From assembly GCA_902796535.1 (NCBI GenBank), contig CADBPL010000244.1, forward strand, positions 1 through 21,978: 21,978 nucleotides of DNA, written 5' to 3'. Made by a program: the position numbers and the translations under genes. Origin of the DNA: Oscillospiraceae bacterium. GTDB taxonomy: Bacteria; Bacillota; Clostridia; Oscillospirales; Acutalibacteraceae. The notes under the pieces are model-generated. The model searched no databases. It saw nothing but the letters and a program-made list of their open reading frames with translations, and was not told the origin of the DNA. Numbering within the stretch: position 1 is the stretch's first letter; each line of letters begins with the position of its first letter. Below, in pieces: positions 8,291 through 16,527 of the stretch.

Positions 8291-8325
8291 AAGGCAACGC
8301 CCCGGTCAACGAGGCGCTGCCTTTT
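8291..8325. terminator. Hairpin between the HprK-like gene and the CBM9-like gene
   Basis: AAGGCA (8291-8296) pairs with TGCCTT (8318-8323), and CGCC (8298-8301) pairs with GGCG (8313-8316), with one internal mismatch and an 11-base loop. On the + strand it is followed by TTTTGTTT. On the - strand, which is the coding direction here, only TTAAAG follows, so it may be a weak or attenuating terminator, or may only stabilise mRNA ends between two cistrons. Confidence 0.5.
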
Positions 8326-8327
8326 GT

Positions 8328-9032
8328 TTACTGATTCATGGCCTCATAGGCCATATGTGCCGCGTCCGCCTCCCTGTTGCAGCGCAGCAGGAACAGCGGA
8401 ACCTTTTCCACCAGCTGCTGCACGGTATCCAGAAGCAGATTCATCAGCGTTTCATCCGCCGGGCGGATCGTTTGTTTGAACAGGAGCGGAATGGCCTGCA
8501 TGGGCGCGAGCCGCTCGATGGTGTTGGTTGGGCTGCGCTGCACAAAAGCAATTGCTTTGAGCGGCGCCGAGCCGTTCACGCTGAGATCCTTCACGCCGCT
8601 GAACGGCGTGCCCCACGCATAGAACGAACCGTTTTCAAGCTTGAGCGCCGGCTTATCGTCATTGAGGATATATGCGCCCCGGTCGGCGAATTCCCGAAGC
8701 CACAGTGCGGTCTGCGTCGATTTGCCGACGCCTTTGTCCGCCGAAAAAGCATAGCACGCGCCGTTGACCACCACGGCGGAAGAATGGAGCATCAGCCCGT
8801 GGTGCCGGATCAACGCCGAATAGAACAGCGTGCCGACGTGAAGGTATTCCAGCACCTCTTCCGTCGCCCCGGGGGTTCGCGCCGCAAGCTCGGCAAGCTC
8901 GCACGTCTGCGTCGTTATAACGTAATCGGTCACGCCGCTTTTTTTGCACAGATACGGCTTGCACCGCTCCCGCAGCATGGGGTACCGCGGTTCCAGGCCG
9001 ACGGTGAGGTCGGCGATCGAGTAAAAATTCAT
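8328..9032 (-). CDS. HPr-kinase-like P-loop protein
   Basis: This 234-aa protein looks like the C-terminal catalytic half of HPr kinase/phosphorylase (HprK, PEP-carboxykinase-like fold). It lacks the large N-terminal regulatory domain of true HprK. Visible features are HGLMLHSSAVVVNG (H83), the P-loop FSADKGVGKST at 96-106, ILNDDKPAL (D125, D126) and AWGTPFSGVKDL. The first glycine of the P-loop is replaced by Ala98, while GVGKS is intact. Family members of this short type occur in RiPP (e.g. lasso peptide) clusters and as orphans in Clostridia. No PqqD-like partner, precursor peptide or HPr gene is seen here. The substrate is unknown; it could phosphorylate a protein or a small molecule. AAGGA lies about 10 bases before the ATG. 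The gene follows the symporter with a 25-base gap and is likely co-transcribed. Confidence 0.8.
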   Translation of the reverse strand: MNFYSIADLTVGLEPRYPMLRERCKPYLCKKSGVTDYVITTQTCELAELAARTPGATEEVLEYLHVGTLFYSALIRHHGLMLHSSAVVVNGACYAFSADKGVGKSTQTALWLREFADRGAYILNDDKPALKLENGSFYAWGTPFSGVKDLSVNGSAPLKAIAFVQRSPTNTIERLAPMQAIPLLFKQTIRPADETLMNLLLDTVQQLVEKVPLFLLRCNREADAAHMAYEAMNQ

Positions 9033-9057
9033 GCCGCTGTTATCCTTTTAACCGTTA

Positions 9058-10686
9058 TCAAACCTCGACGCCCGTTTCTTCCATGGCTTCCATCAGCTCT
9101 TCCACCGCTTCGTTGGTGGTGTGCTCCTTTGCCATGAGCGCGCGGCGCTCATTGAGCGCAATGTACATTCTTTCACGCTTTTCGCCGACGAGATCGTAGA
9201 AGAAATACGGAATCATTCTCACCACGTTGGGCAGAAAATGAATGGCGGTGAAGAGGAAGAAAACCTTCTGGTAAACAATTTTGCTGCCCTGCGACCACGG
9301 GTTCATCGGAATGGTGGAATCGTAGCCCGACCACTTGAACAGCTTCACCGTGAGCAAAGCATTGAGCGGCGCCGTGATTTTGGTGATCAGCGACGGGATG
9401 AGGTTCATCGTGCCGTCGGGACGTTCGCCGCTGACGTATTCGGTGTAGTCCGCGATCTCTCTCTCGACCTCGGCGCTGAACACGTTGGCAGCGCCGTTGT
9501 TCTGGCCGTTCAGGCCGTAGAAAAACGCATAAATGCCGATGATCGCCCAGCGGTTCTGCACCAGCGGACAGCCGAACGCGGCCATGCCGACGCCGCAGAG
9601 AAGGTCCCAGAACCGCAGCACAATGTAGGCGTTGCGGTTGTTGCCCTTGAAGATTTTCTGGAATTTCGGAACCAGCGCAACACTGGGAATATCCACGATG
9701 TTGTAGGGCATATAGGCAATGAAGCCGTAAACCGAGCCGCCGAAGATTTCCATCTGGGTGACAACGTCCCACGAATAGCCGCCGTCAGACCACCAGGAGG
9801 TGGCGAAATTGGCGATGAAGTTACGCAGCAGGTATTTGTTTTTGAGCATGTAGAACAGCGTTTTGGTGAAGGGAACAGGCTTGGGCTGAAGCATGATGCG
9901 TTCCTTGCACCCGGCCGCCATGGCCATGTTGCCCACCGCGCCGAGGGAGCAGGCAAAGATGCTCAGGATCGCAAAGATCATGGGCATGGGCACGTTGATG
10001 TAGCCCTTGTTGTTCAGCTCCATCAGAGGCAGGAAAATGACATAGACCATCTGGGAACCGAACTCGCCGATGTAGGTGTTGAGCAGGCCGACCGTGATTC
10101 TGTCCTTTGGGTTTGCCGTTTGGAGCGAGAGCATATTGTCGCGCGGAATGCTGTAAATGGTGGACAGCGTTTCCTGAACAAACAGCATGACAAACACAAA
10201 GATGATCTTTTTGGGATCGTTGCCGGATTTATCGCCCAAAAACAGCGCGCCGCAATAAAGCAGCGCCGTGCAGGCGAAATAGGGAATGGCGGAAAACATG
10301 ATGTAGGGTCTTGCCTTGCCCCAGCGGGTTCTGGTGCGGTCGTAGGCAATACCCATAAGGGGGTTGTTGAGCACGTCGTAAATGCCGATCAGGGTGAGGA
10401 TCAGCGTGACGTAGGTCATATCGATTTTCAGAACATTGACGAAATAAAGCAGGCGGTACGCTTCCAGCCCCTTGAGGATTTTGGAGGCAAACTGACCAAT
10501 GGCGGGCAGCGCCATTTCGCGGGGCGGCAAAACGCTGGTGTGGAACATTTTAACGGCAATGTTGCTGTAACGCCCCAGCCGCTCTTCCCCTAATTTGGCG
10601 GCAGAACCGGTTTCCTCCCCGAACGCTTCGTCAACAAGCTTGCGAACCATTTTGTTTTCGTCGGGAGCGTGTTTATGTTCACTCAT
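9058..10686 (-). CDS. GPH-family (MFS_2) sugar:cation symporter
   Basis: This 542-aa, multi-pass (about 11-12 helices) membrane protein resembles the glycoside-pentoside-hexuronide:cation symporters (MelB/MFS_2 family). The key stretch is GIYDVLNNPLMGIAYDR followed by TRTRWGKARPYIM at residues 101-130, matching the family's D-x-x-x-(D/N)P-x-x-G and DRTxxRWGxxRPY signatures. Unusually, it has a hydrophilic N-terminal extension of about 60-70 residues before the first helix, and a charged C-terminal tail (about 510-542). The substrate cannot be read from the sequence, and no glycosidase or sugar kinase is adjacent. Its ATG overlaps the stop of the upstream Ig-like gene by 4 bases (ATGA), so translation of the two is coupled. 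Confidence 0.85.
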   Translation of the reverse strand: MSEHKHAPDENKMVRKLVDEAFGEETGSAAKLGEERLGRYSNIAVKMFHTSVLPPREMALPAIGQFASKILKGLEAYRLLYFVNVLKIDMTYVTLILTLIGIYDVLNNPLMGIAYDRTRTRWGKARPYIMFSAIPYFACTALLYCGALFLGDKSGNDPKKIIFVFVMLFVQETLSTIYSIPRDNMLSLQTANPKDRITVGLLNTYIGEFGSQMVYVIFLPLMELNNKGYINVPMPMIFAILSIFACSLGAVGNMAMAAGCKERIMLQPKPVPFTKTLFYMLKNKYLLRNFIANFATSWWSDGGYSWDVVTQMEIFGGSVYGFIAYMPYNIVDIPSVALVPKFQKIFKGNNRNAYIVLRFWDLLCGVGMAAFGCPLVQNRWAIIGIYAFFYGLNGQNNGAANVFSAEVEREIADYTEYVSGERPDGTMNLIPSLITKITAPLNALLTVKLFKWSGYDSTIPMNPWSQGSKIVYQKVFFLFTAIHFLPNVVRMIPYFFYDLVGEKRERMYIALNERRALMAKEHTTNEAVEELMEAMEETGVEV

Positions 10687-12071
10687 TTTACCGTCACCTC
10701 ACAGGAAGATCTGAAGTAGCCGTCGTCAGACAGGCAGTAGACTTTGGCCTTGCCGGGGGCGATCGCCCGAACGGTACCGTCCGCTCCCACCTGCACGACC
10801 GCCTCGTTTTCCGTATACCAGGTCACGGTCTGCACGGTGGCCTTTTGGGGCGAGAATTTAACGGAAAGGTTCAGGCTCTCGCCCGCCTTCAGCGTCGCTT
10901 TCCGTCTGGACAGTGCAATGGATTCCACCGGGTAGCGAACGAACACCTCGCAGGAATCGGAATAGCTCTTGCCGCCGAATTCAAAGCTCGCCGTAATGAT
11001 CGCGGATTTCCCCTCGGCGACCTTGTGTTTGCCGCCCTTGAGATAGCCCTCCTCATCGACCCTGACGACCGTTTCATCAGAGGACGACCAGGTGACGGTC
11101 TGTTTGGTCGGATCGCTGCAGGTGAGCGTAGCCAGCAGGTTATTATCGCTGCCCGGCTCGATCGCCATGGTGGAGGCGGAAAGCTTCAGGCTCGGCCACG
11201 TCAGGAAGAATTCATTCTTTTCTTCCAGATCAAACGTCGCCGTGCCGCCTTCGGCTGCGGCATAGTCGCCGATAAAAGCATAATCGGCTTTTACCGTCAT
11301 CTTTTTGCAATAGGAAAGCTCTTTGAGCTCATCGGTCAGCCGATCCACCTTGAACACAACGAAAAGCTCGTTGTAAGTGACCTCGGTGTTGCTGATCTCC
11401 ATTTTGCCGCTCACGGCGTCGGCCGTCAGGGCGGCGATCTCTTCTTCGCTGCGCTGGCGGAAGCATTTTTCGACAATGTCGTTGTCCTCTTCCTTAAGCG
11501 CAAGGGTAATGACGTAATCGTCCTCCCACCGTTCGTTGTAGGGATATACGCCGCCGCAGGCCTCGCAATGATCCAGCGGTTCGTCGCTTTCTTCCCCGCA
11601 GGAGGGGCAGACGTATTTGATATAGTCGCATCGAAACTCTTTGACCTCATCCGCCGTCACGTCAGGGCGAAGGATCACATTTTCGATACCGGCAAAAAAG
11701 TCGGACTCTTTGGCGTCAAAGCTGTCTTCCAGCAGAGCCTCTACGTCATCGCACAAAAACTGTGCCGCCGCCTGAACAGCCTGAGTGCCCTGAAGGGAGA
11801 GCGAATCGCCGTCGATGGAAAACTCATCTTTGCTTTCCGCCTTCGGCTTACCCTCCACCGCCAGATCAACTGTGCGGTAGAGATAGTCGACCGCCTCCTG
11901 AACCGAAGCCGGGGCAGGCGTGGCGGGCGGCTCATTGACCACGGGCGGGTCGGCGCCTTCCATGGCCAGAACGCTGTTCAGACCGTAGATAAAGCCTACC
12001 ACGAAGATCAAGCAGAGGATCGTGATGACAGCGGCGGTCAGGAGCTTGGTTTTGTCGACCTGTTTTTTCAT
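10683..12071 (-). CDS. Anchored extracellular protein with Cys4 knuckle and two Big_2 Ig-like domains
   Basis: Not a named gene. Residue numbers count from the ATG at 12074. A single N-terminal transmembrane helix or uncleaved signal anchor (about 11-33) is followed by a Pro-rich linker and a helical region. A Cys4 knuckle follows at C156/C159/C170/C173 (CPSC...CEAC), which looks like a zinc ribbon. Two bacterial Ig-like group 2 domains then lie at about 296-380 and 383-463, with VTWSSSDETVVRVDEEG and VTWYTENEAVVQVGADG as the classic W(S)SSN-VA-V core. If topology is as predicted, the Cys4 knuckle is outside the membrane, which is unusual. GGAGG lies 7 bases before the ATG at 12071 and 4 before the ATG at 12074, so either start is possible. 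It follows the zinc-ribbon membrane protein gene without a gap and overlaps the symporter gene by 4 bases. Confidence 0.8.
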   Translation of the reverse strand: MKKQVDKTKLLTAAVITILCLIFVVGFIYGLNSVLAMEGADPPVVNEPPATPAPASVQEAVDYLYRTVDLAVEGKPKAESKDEFSIDGDSLSLQGTQAVQAAAQFLCDDVEALLEDSFDAKESDFFAGIENVILRPDVTADEVKEFRCDYIKYVCPSCGEESDEPLDHCEACGGVYPYNERWEDDYVITLALKEEDNDIVEKCFRQRSEEEIAALTADAVSGKMEISNTEVTYNELFVVFKVDRLTDELKELSYCKKMTVKADYAFIGDYAAAEGGTATFDLEEKNEFFLTWPSLKLSASTMAIEPGSDNNLLATLTCSDPTKQTVTWSSSDETVVRVDEEGYLKGGKHKVAEGKSAIITASFEFGGKSYSDSCEVFVRYPVESIALSRRKATLKAGESLNLSVKFSPQKATVQTVTWYTENEAVVQVGADGTVRAIAPGKAKVYCLSDDGYFRSSCEVTVK

Positions 12072-12073
12072 CA

Positions 12074-12946
12074 TCAGCCCTCCTTCTTCGCGTATTTTTC
12101 GTGGAACGCCTCTTCTTCCGCGGCGATCTCCGCATCGATCTTGCGGGTTTCCTCGGTTTCAACCACCGGCTGCGGCAGCTCGTCGAGCTTCACTTCACCG
12201 CGCTTGACTTTTTTGAAGATCTCGATGCGTTCGAGTACGCCTTCGTCATATTCCACCGGAATACCCTTGCGGCACAGCAGCAGGCTCACGGTGAAGGTAA
12301 CGCCGAACACGGCGAAAGTGAGCAGCAGCCCGAAGCCCGACCTGCCCGATACGACGGGGTTGGCCGGCATGGCGGCAAAGCGGGCGATCAGGATCAGGGT
12401 GGCGATGGAGCCAGCCGCACCGAGGGCGGAAAACGCGCAGGAGATCTTTTGCATATTCCGGATGCTGAGAAAGCCCAGCAGCGAAGTCAGCAGCACGGCA
12501 ACGGCAAAAAAAGCCGTGAGGGCAAAGGCTGCCAGCGCCGCGATCAGCGCGGAAAACGCCGCGCCGGAAACCGCCGCATCTTTCATGCCGAGCAAAAAGT
12601 TCAATCCGCCGCCGCTCACCAGCGTGAACAGCCCGATGGCCCCGAACGAGATCTCCTCCTGTTTGAAAATCAGTGACAGAATAAATTTTCCGCTCGGCAC
12701 CAAAAGCGACAGCAGCGGCAGCAGCATGACCGCCAGACGCGCTTTGGTGAGATTTGACCCGAGAAAAGACGCTTTGAGCCGACGGATCTTGGCGGAGATA
12801 CCGGCACGGCTCAGCTCGGCATATTTTGCCTCACGGTAGAAAGTCTCTTCAAAATTGTAGAATCGCATATTCACGCCGCACTTCGGACAATTCTGGCTGA
12901 TGTCGATCAGACGAAGGCGGTGACCGCATTTCGGGCATCTTGCCAT
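12074..12946 (-). CDS. Zinc-ribbon multi-pass membrane protein, unknown function
   Basis: A 290-aa protein with an N-terminal zinc ribbon (C4/C7/C20/C23; MARCPKCGHRL then NCPKCG), an amphipathic stretch and about six hydrophobic segments between roughly residues 70 and 235. A cytoplasmic charged tail rich in Glu and Lys closes it. I cannot assign a function; such zinc-ribbon plus membrane proteins are common as hypothetical genes in Clostridia. The start is the ATG at 12946, because AAGGAG lies 7 bases upstream and the zinc ribbon starts immediately; the 9-residue upstream extension is unlikely. It is the first gene of the - strand operon, directly behind a TATAAT promoter, and is translationally coupled to the Ig-like gene. 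Confidence 0.8.
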   Translation of the reverse strand: MARCPKCGHRLRLIDISQNCPKCGVNMRFYNFEETFYREAKYAELSRAGISAKIRRLKASFLGSNLTKARLAVMLLPLLSLLVPSGKFILSLIFKQEEISFGAIGLFTLVSGGGLNFLLGMKDAAVSGAAFSALIAALAAFALTAFFAVAVLLTSLLGFLSIRNMQKISCAFSALGAAGSIATLILIARFAAMPANPVVSGRSGFGLLLTFAVFGVTFTVSLLLCRKGIPVEYDEGVLERIEIFKKVKRGEVKLDELPQPVVETEETRKIDAEIAAEEEAFHEKYAKKEG

Positions 12947-12974
12947 AGGCTCACTCCTTTTGCATAATAACAAT

Positions 12975-13002
12975 ATTATACAATATTCTGAAAAAAAATC
13001 AA
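12975..13002 (-). promoter_or_regulatory. Sigma-A type promoter of the envelope operon
   Basis: On the - strand, TTGATT (complement of 12997-13002) is followed after 16 bases by a perfect TATAAT (complement of 12975-12980). The -10 box ends about 28 bases before the ATG at 12946, so the leader is very short. The -35 box begins directly after the T-tract of the upstream addA terminator. Confidence 0.75.
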
Positions 13003-13003
13003 G

Positions 13004-13046
13004 AAAAAATGGATGATATTTATAAAAAAATATCCTCCATTTTTTT
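13004..13046. terminator. Terminator of addBA
   Basis: A long, nearly perfect hairpin: AAAAAATGGA (13004-13013) pairs with TCCATTTTTT (13036-13045), one T/C mismatch follows, then GATATTT (13015-13021) pairs with AAATATC (13028-13034). Each side ends in a T-run in the outgoing direction. It starts inside two bases of the addA stop. It could work both ways, but only addA feeds into it. Confidence 0.85.
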
Positions 13047-13047
13047 C

Positions 13048-16000
13048 TTATTGAATTCTCACGGTTTTTCGCAGAGAGAAAGAATACAGCAGCGCCTCTT
13101 TGACTTCATACTCCATGCACCGGTTCAGGGCGCGAACGTAAATCTTCAGCTGCTGCGCGTGGCGCTCAACCAGCTCCCGCTCGTCCACGCCGTGATCGGT
13201 CTTGTAATCGACCACCACCATTTTGCCGTCCTCTTCAAACGCCAGGTCCACCATCCCCTGCACCACGACCTTTTCTTCCGCAAGCCAGTCGGGCAGCTCG
13301 GGGTAGATCTCCGTCACAGGCATCAGCATGGCAAATTTCTTTTCTTTCATCACATGAGGCGAAGCGAGGATGCGACGGCACAGGTCGGAGGCAAAAAACG
13401 CTTTCAGCTCTTCCCGCTCCAGCTCCCGGCTTTCCGTTTCGGTCAGTACGCCCTGCTCGATGAGCTGCGCGAGCTGCTCCTCAAACGGCTGCGCAAAATC
13501 GCACAGCTGCAAAACCTTGTGCGTGAGCGTGCCTTTCTGGGCGGCGGACAGGCCGCCGGACTGGAGGAACGCAGGTTTGGAGGAAGCAAAATAGCGGTCG
13601 CTGAAATGCTTGTCGGCAAAACCGGACGCCTGCCGTTTGGCGACCGCGCGGCTGAGCACAGCGTAAGGGTAAACGTAACGCATCCGCTCGAGCAGCTCCT
13701 GCTTCAATTCTTCATCCGGCGCGCTGGCGCGGCCGGGCGCCGCAGCCGTTTCCCCGTCGGCCGCTCCCGTTCGCCCGGCGCGGAGCACCGAAACCTTCAT
13801 GGAAAAATCGGACGTCTTTACCAAACCGCTCTCCCCCGCGCCGGCAAGCGTGCGCAGCGCCACAGCGTCCCTGTGGCGCAGCAGCGCCGGCAGCAGCAGC
13901 CCCAGCGTCGTGGTGCTTTTTTGCAGCGCGTAGGCGGAAACCTCGCCGTTTTCGGCATAGGAAAGGCTCGTGTCGCGCAGCGTGTTTTCAAGGTTGTTGA
14001 CCGTACCGATCAGGCAGAGCTTTTCTTTGGCGCGGGTCAGGGCAACGTATTGAACGCGGATCTCCTCCGCCAGATCGAGCCGTTCGGATTCCAGCCGGCA
14101 GGCAAGGTGCTGCAGCGTTTTCATTGGGCGGTTGCTCAGGCGTTCGCGCCGCATCAGGCCGATGCCGAGCGTTTTGCTCACGCGCCAGCTTTCCGTATCC
14201 ACGCCGCCGGAACGGGAGCCGAGGTCGCACAGGATACAGACGCCGAATTCCAGCCCCTTGCTCTTATGAATATTCATGATCTTGACCGAATCGCAATCCT
14301 CACTGACGTTGAAGCTCACGCCCTTGCAGTCGGCCGATTCCAAAAAGCGCAAAAAGGCGCGCAGGCCGCAGTTCACGCCGGAATCGAACTGATTGGCAAG
14401 ACTCAGAAGCGACCGCAGGTTGGCCAGACGCAGCTGCGCTTCTCCCATGGCGCACACAATGGCCTCCAGATCGGTCTCTTCAAACAGGCGGCGCAAAAAC
14501 TCCTCCGCGCCCATGCCGATCTCGATGCGGCGCAGCGCGTTCAGCCGCGCCAAAAAGCGGCGGCACGCCTCATGCCCGCCGTCGGCACAGGCCGCAACGC
14601 TGCGGTAAAGCGGCTCCCTTTTCCCGGACGCCGCACGGATTTCGGTCAGATCGTCGGTCGTAAAGCCGAACATCGGCGAAAGCATGACCGCCGCGAGCGG
14701 AACATCCGAAAGCGGGTTATCCAGCACGCGCAGAAGCGAAAGCACCAGCTTGAGCTCCGCCGTTTCGGTCAGATCGCCTTCGATCGCCCCCACCGCGCGA
14801 ATGCCGCGTTTTTCCAGAGCGGCGGCATAATCGGGAATACGCTTTTTTGTGCGGGTCAGCAGGCATATGTCGCCCGGTGTGATCCTGTGCTTTTTTTCGC
14901 CGACGCCGAGCATTCGCCCCGACCGAAGCAGCTCTTCCACATAGCGCGCCGCAAACTGCGGCTCCGTTTCCGCTTCATCGTTTTCCCGCAGGATCAGCTC
15001 CACGTCATTGTCATCGTGGTCTTCATACGGCGCAAGCGGGTTAAGCGGCTCGTAGGCCACGTCGCCCGTTCGCGCGGTCATGATCTGCTCAAAAACAAAG
15101 TTGACTGCCCCGGCAATGGGCTTGCGGCAGCGAAAATTCGCCGAAAGGCTCAGCTGCGCCGGATAGGTCGCGCCGTCAAAATCCGGCAGAGCGGAACGCC
15201 GCCGGAGAAAAATTTCCGGCATTGCCTGACGGAAGCGGTAAATGCTCTGCTTGATATCGCCGACCAGAAACAGGTTTTGTTCCTTTCTGGACACGGCGGA
15301 AAAGATCATATCCTGCAGTTCATTGGTGTCCTGATACTCGTCCACCATGATTTCCGCACAGTGTTCGCTCAGGGATTGCGCCAACGGCGTTTTTTGCCCG
15401 TTTTCATCCACCAGCAGGTTCAGCGCCAGGTGCTCAATGTCATTGAACGTAAACGCATTATCCCGCTTTTTGCGCTCCATCAGGTTTTCGGAATAGCGCT
15501 TCACAAGGTCGATCAGCTGCCGCACGAGCGGCTCCAGCGCCGCACAGTCCTCCGCGAATTCTTCCTCGGTCACAAACACGTAATCGCCAAGCTTTTGCGC
15601 GCATTTTTTGATCCTGTCGCGGTTGAATTTGACCCGCTCCCACAGCACGCCGTCAACCGGCTGGTTCTTTTTGGGCGCGGGGAAGCGCTTGAAGCTCATT
15701 TCGGAAAGCCCGTAATAAAGCGCGTCCCATTCCCTTTTAACCGCGCACTGCCGCAGCCGCTCGAACAGCTGCAGGTCGCTCATGAGCAGGGGTTCCAGCG
15801 CCTGATACGTCGTCATATGCGCCCCGGCGGCCTGCAGGGTCTGCTTCGCGGCGTTCACGCAAAAGTCAAGCATATCCGTGACCTTTTGCAAAACGGGAAC
15901 TGCCCACGGGCTTTGCGAAAGCGGAAGACGGCTGTCATAATGAGCTGCCAGCTCGTCCAGACTTCTGGACGGAAACGGCAGCGCGCTCATCAGCAGCGCA

Positions 16001-16527
16001 AGCTTTTTGATTGCTTCCCCCAGCGCGAGGTCGTTGCCGCCGGAGGAAAAATTATCGCTCAGGCGCAAAAAATCCGCGTTTCTCTGTTCATACGCTTCAT
16101 CGAGCACTTCCCGCAGCGCAAGGTCTTCATACGGGGCGCTGTCGCGTTCCGTAAGCACACGGAAATCGGCCGAAATGCCGAGCTGGTGGAAATTTTCCCG
16201 CACCAGATCACCGCAAAAGCTGTCGATGGTGCTGATCCTGGCCGATTGCAGCAGCAACTGCTGCTGCCGCAGCCAGAGGCTGCCGCTGCTCGCCTGCCGG
16301 GCCTGCAGCGCAAGGTCGATGCGTTCTTTCATCTGCGCCGCGGCGGCCTTGGTGAACGTGACGATCACCAGCTCGTTGGCCGGGCATTTGTTTTCTTCAT
16401 CGATCAGGCGGCGGATGACCCGTTCCACCAACACGGTGGTTTTGCCCGACCCGGCGGCCGCGCTGACCAGCAGCGTTCCGGCGCGCCCCTCAATAGCGTT
16501 TTGCTGTTCAACCGTCCAGTTCGGCAT
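13048..16527 (-). CDS. addA: ATP-dependent helicase/nuclease subunit A (AddA)
   Basis: AddA is the UvrD-like 3'-5' helicase and nuclease subunit of AddAB, which processes double-strand breaks for RecA-dependent repair in Firmicutes. The 1159-aa protein carries the Walker A SAAAGSGKTT (22-31), the Walker B/motif II DEYQD (396-400), HKSKGLEFGVCIL (helicase motif V-like region), and VALTRAKEKL (motif VI). A C-terminal RecB-type nuclease domain follows, with H1003 (GTLTHK), an Asp in VQGMVDLAF, and D1107-Y-K1109 (VVVDYKTD). The ATG at 16527 is preceded by GGGGGGAG and gives the MPNWTVEQQNAI start of the family; a 13-residue longer reading frame is not needed. It overlaps addB by 20 bases and is followed immediately by a terminator. 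Confidence 0.96.
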   Translation of the reverse strand: MPNWTVEQQNAIEGRAGTLLVSAAAGSGKTTVLVERVIRRLIDEENKCPANELVIVTFTKAAAAQMKERIDLALQARQASSGSLWLRQQQLLLQSARISTIDSFCGDLVRENFHQLGISADFRVLTERDSAPYEDLALREVLDEAYEQRNADFLRLSDNFSSGGNDLALGEAIKKLALLMSALPFPSRSLDELAAHYDSRLPLSQSPWAVPVLQKVTDMLDFCVNAAKQTLQAAGAHMTTYQALEPLLMSDLQLFERLRQCAVKREWDALYYGLSEMSFKRFPAPKKNQPVDGVLWERVKFNRDRIKKCAQKLGDYVFVTEEEFAEDCAALEPLVRQLIDLVKRYSENLMERKKRDNAFTFNDIEHLALNLLVDENGQKTPLAQSLSEHCAEIMVDEYQDTNELQDMIFSAVSRKEQNLFLVGDIKQSIYRFRQAMPEIFLRRRSALPDFDGATYPAQLSLSANFRCRKPIAGAVNFVFEQIMTARTGDVAYEPLNPLAPYEDHDDNDVELILRENDEAETEPQFAARYVEELLRSGRMLGVGEKKHRITPGDICLLTRTKKRIPDYAAALEKRGIRAVGAIEGDLTETAELKLVLSLLRVLDNPLSDVPLAAVMLSPMFGFTTDDLTEIRAASGKREPLYRSVAACADGGHEACRRFLARLNALRRIEIGMGAEEFLRRLFEETDLEAIVCAMGEAQLRLANLRSLLSLANQFDSGVNCGLRAFLRFLESADCKGVSFNVSEDCDSVKIMNIHKSKGLEFGVCILCDLGSRSGGVDTESWRVSKTLGIGLMRRERLSNRPMKTLQHLACRLESERLDLAEEIRVQYVALTRAKEKLCLIGTVNNLENTLRDTSLSYAENGEVSAYALQKSTTTLGLLLPALLRHRDAVALRTLAGAGESGLVKTSDFSMKVSVLRAGRTGAADGETAAAPGRASAPDEELKQELLERMRYVYPYAVLSRAVAKRQASGFADKHFSDRYFASSKPAFLQSGGLSAAQKGTLTHKVLQLCDFAQPFEEQLAQLIEQGVLTETESRELEREELKAFFASDLCRRILASPHVMKEKKFAMLMPVTEIYPELPDWLAEEKVVVQGMVDLAFEEDGKMVVVDYKTDHGVDERELVERHAQQLKIYVRALNRCMEYEVKEALLYSFSLRKTVRIQ

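Noticed and set aside
8328..9032. HprK-like gene as part of a lasso peptide or other RiPP cluster
   Set aside because: No PqqD-like protein, asparagine-synthetase-like cyclase, transglutaminase-like protease or precursor peptide is visible on either strand.
7365..9137. A 590-residue open frame on the + strand across the CBM9-like and HprK-like genes
   Set aside because: The composition (Arg/Gly/Phe-rich) and the lack of any motif mark it as a shadow frame. It also spans an intergenic hairpin and two well-supported - strand genes.
10845..12839. A 664-residue open frame on the + strand opposite the Ig-like and zinc-ribbon genes
   Set aside because: It has no ribosome binding site and low-information composition, and the opposite strand has coupled genes with clear starts.
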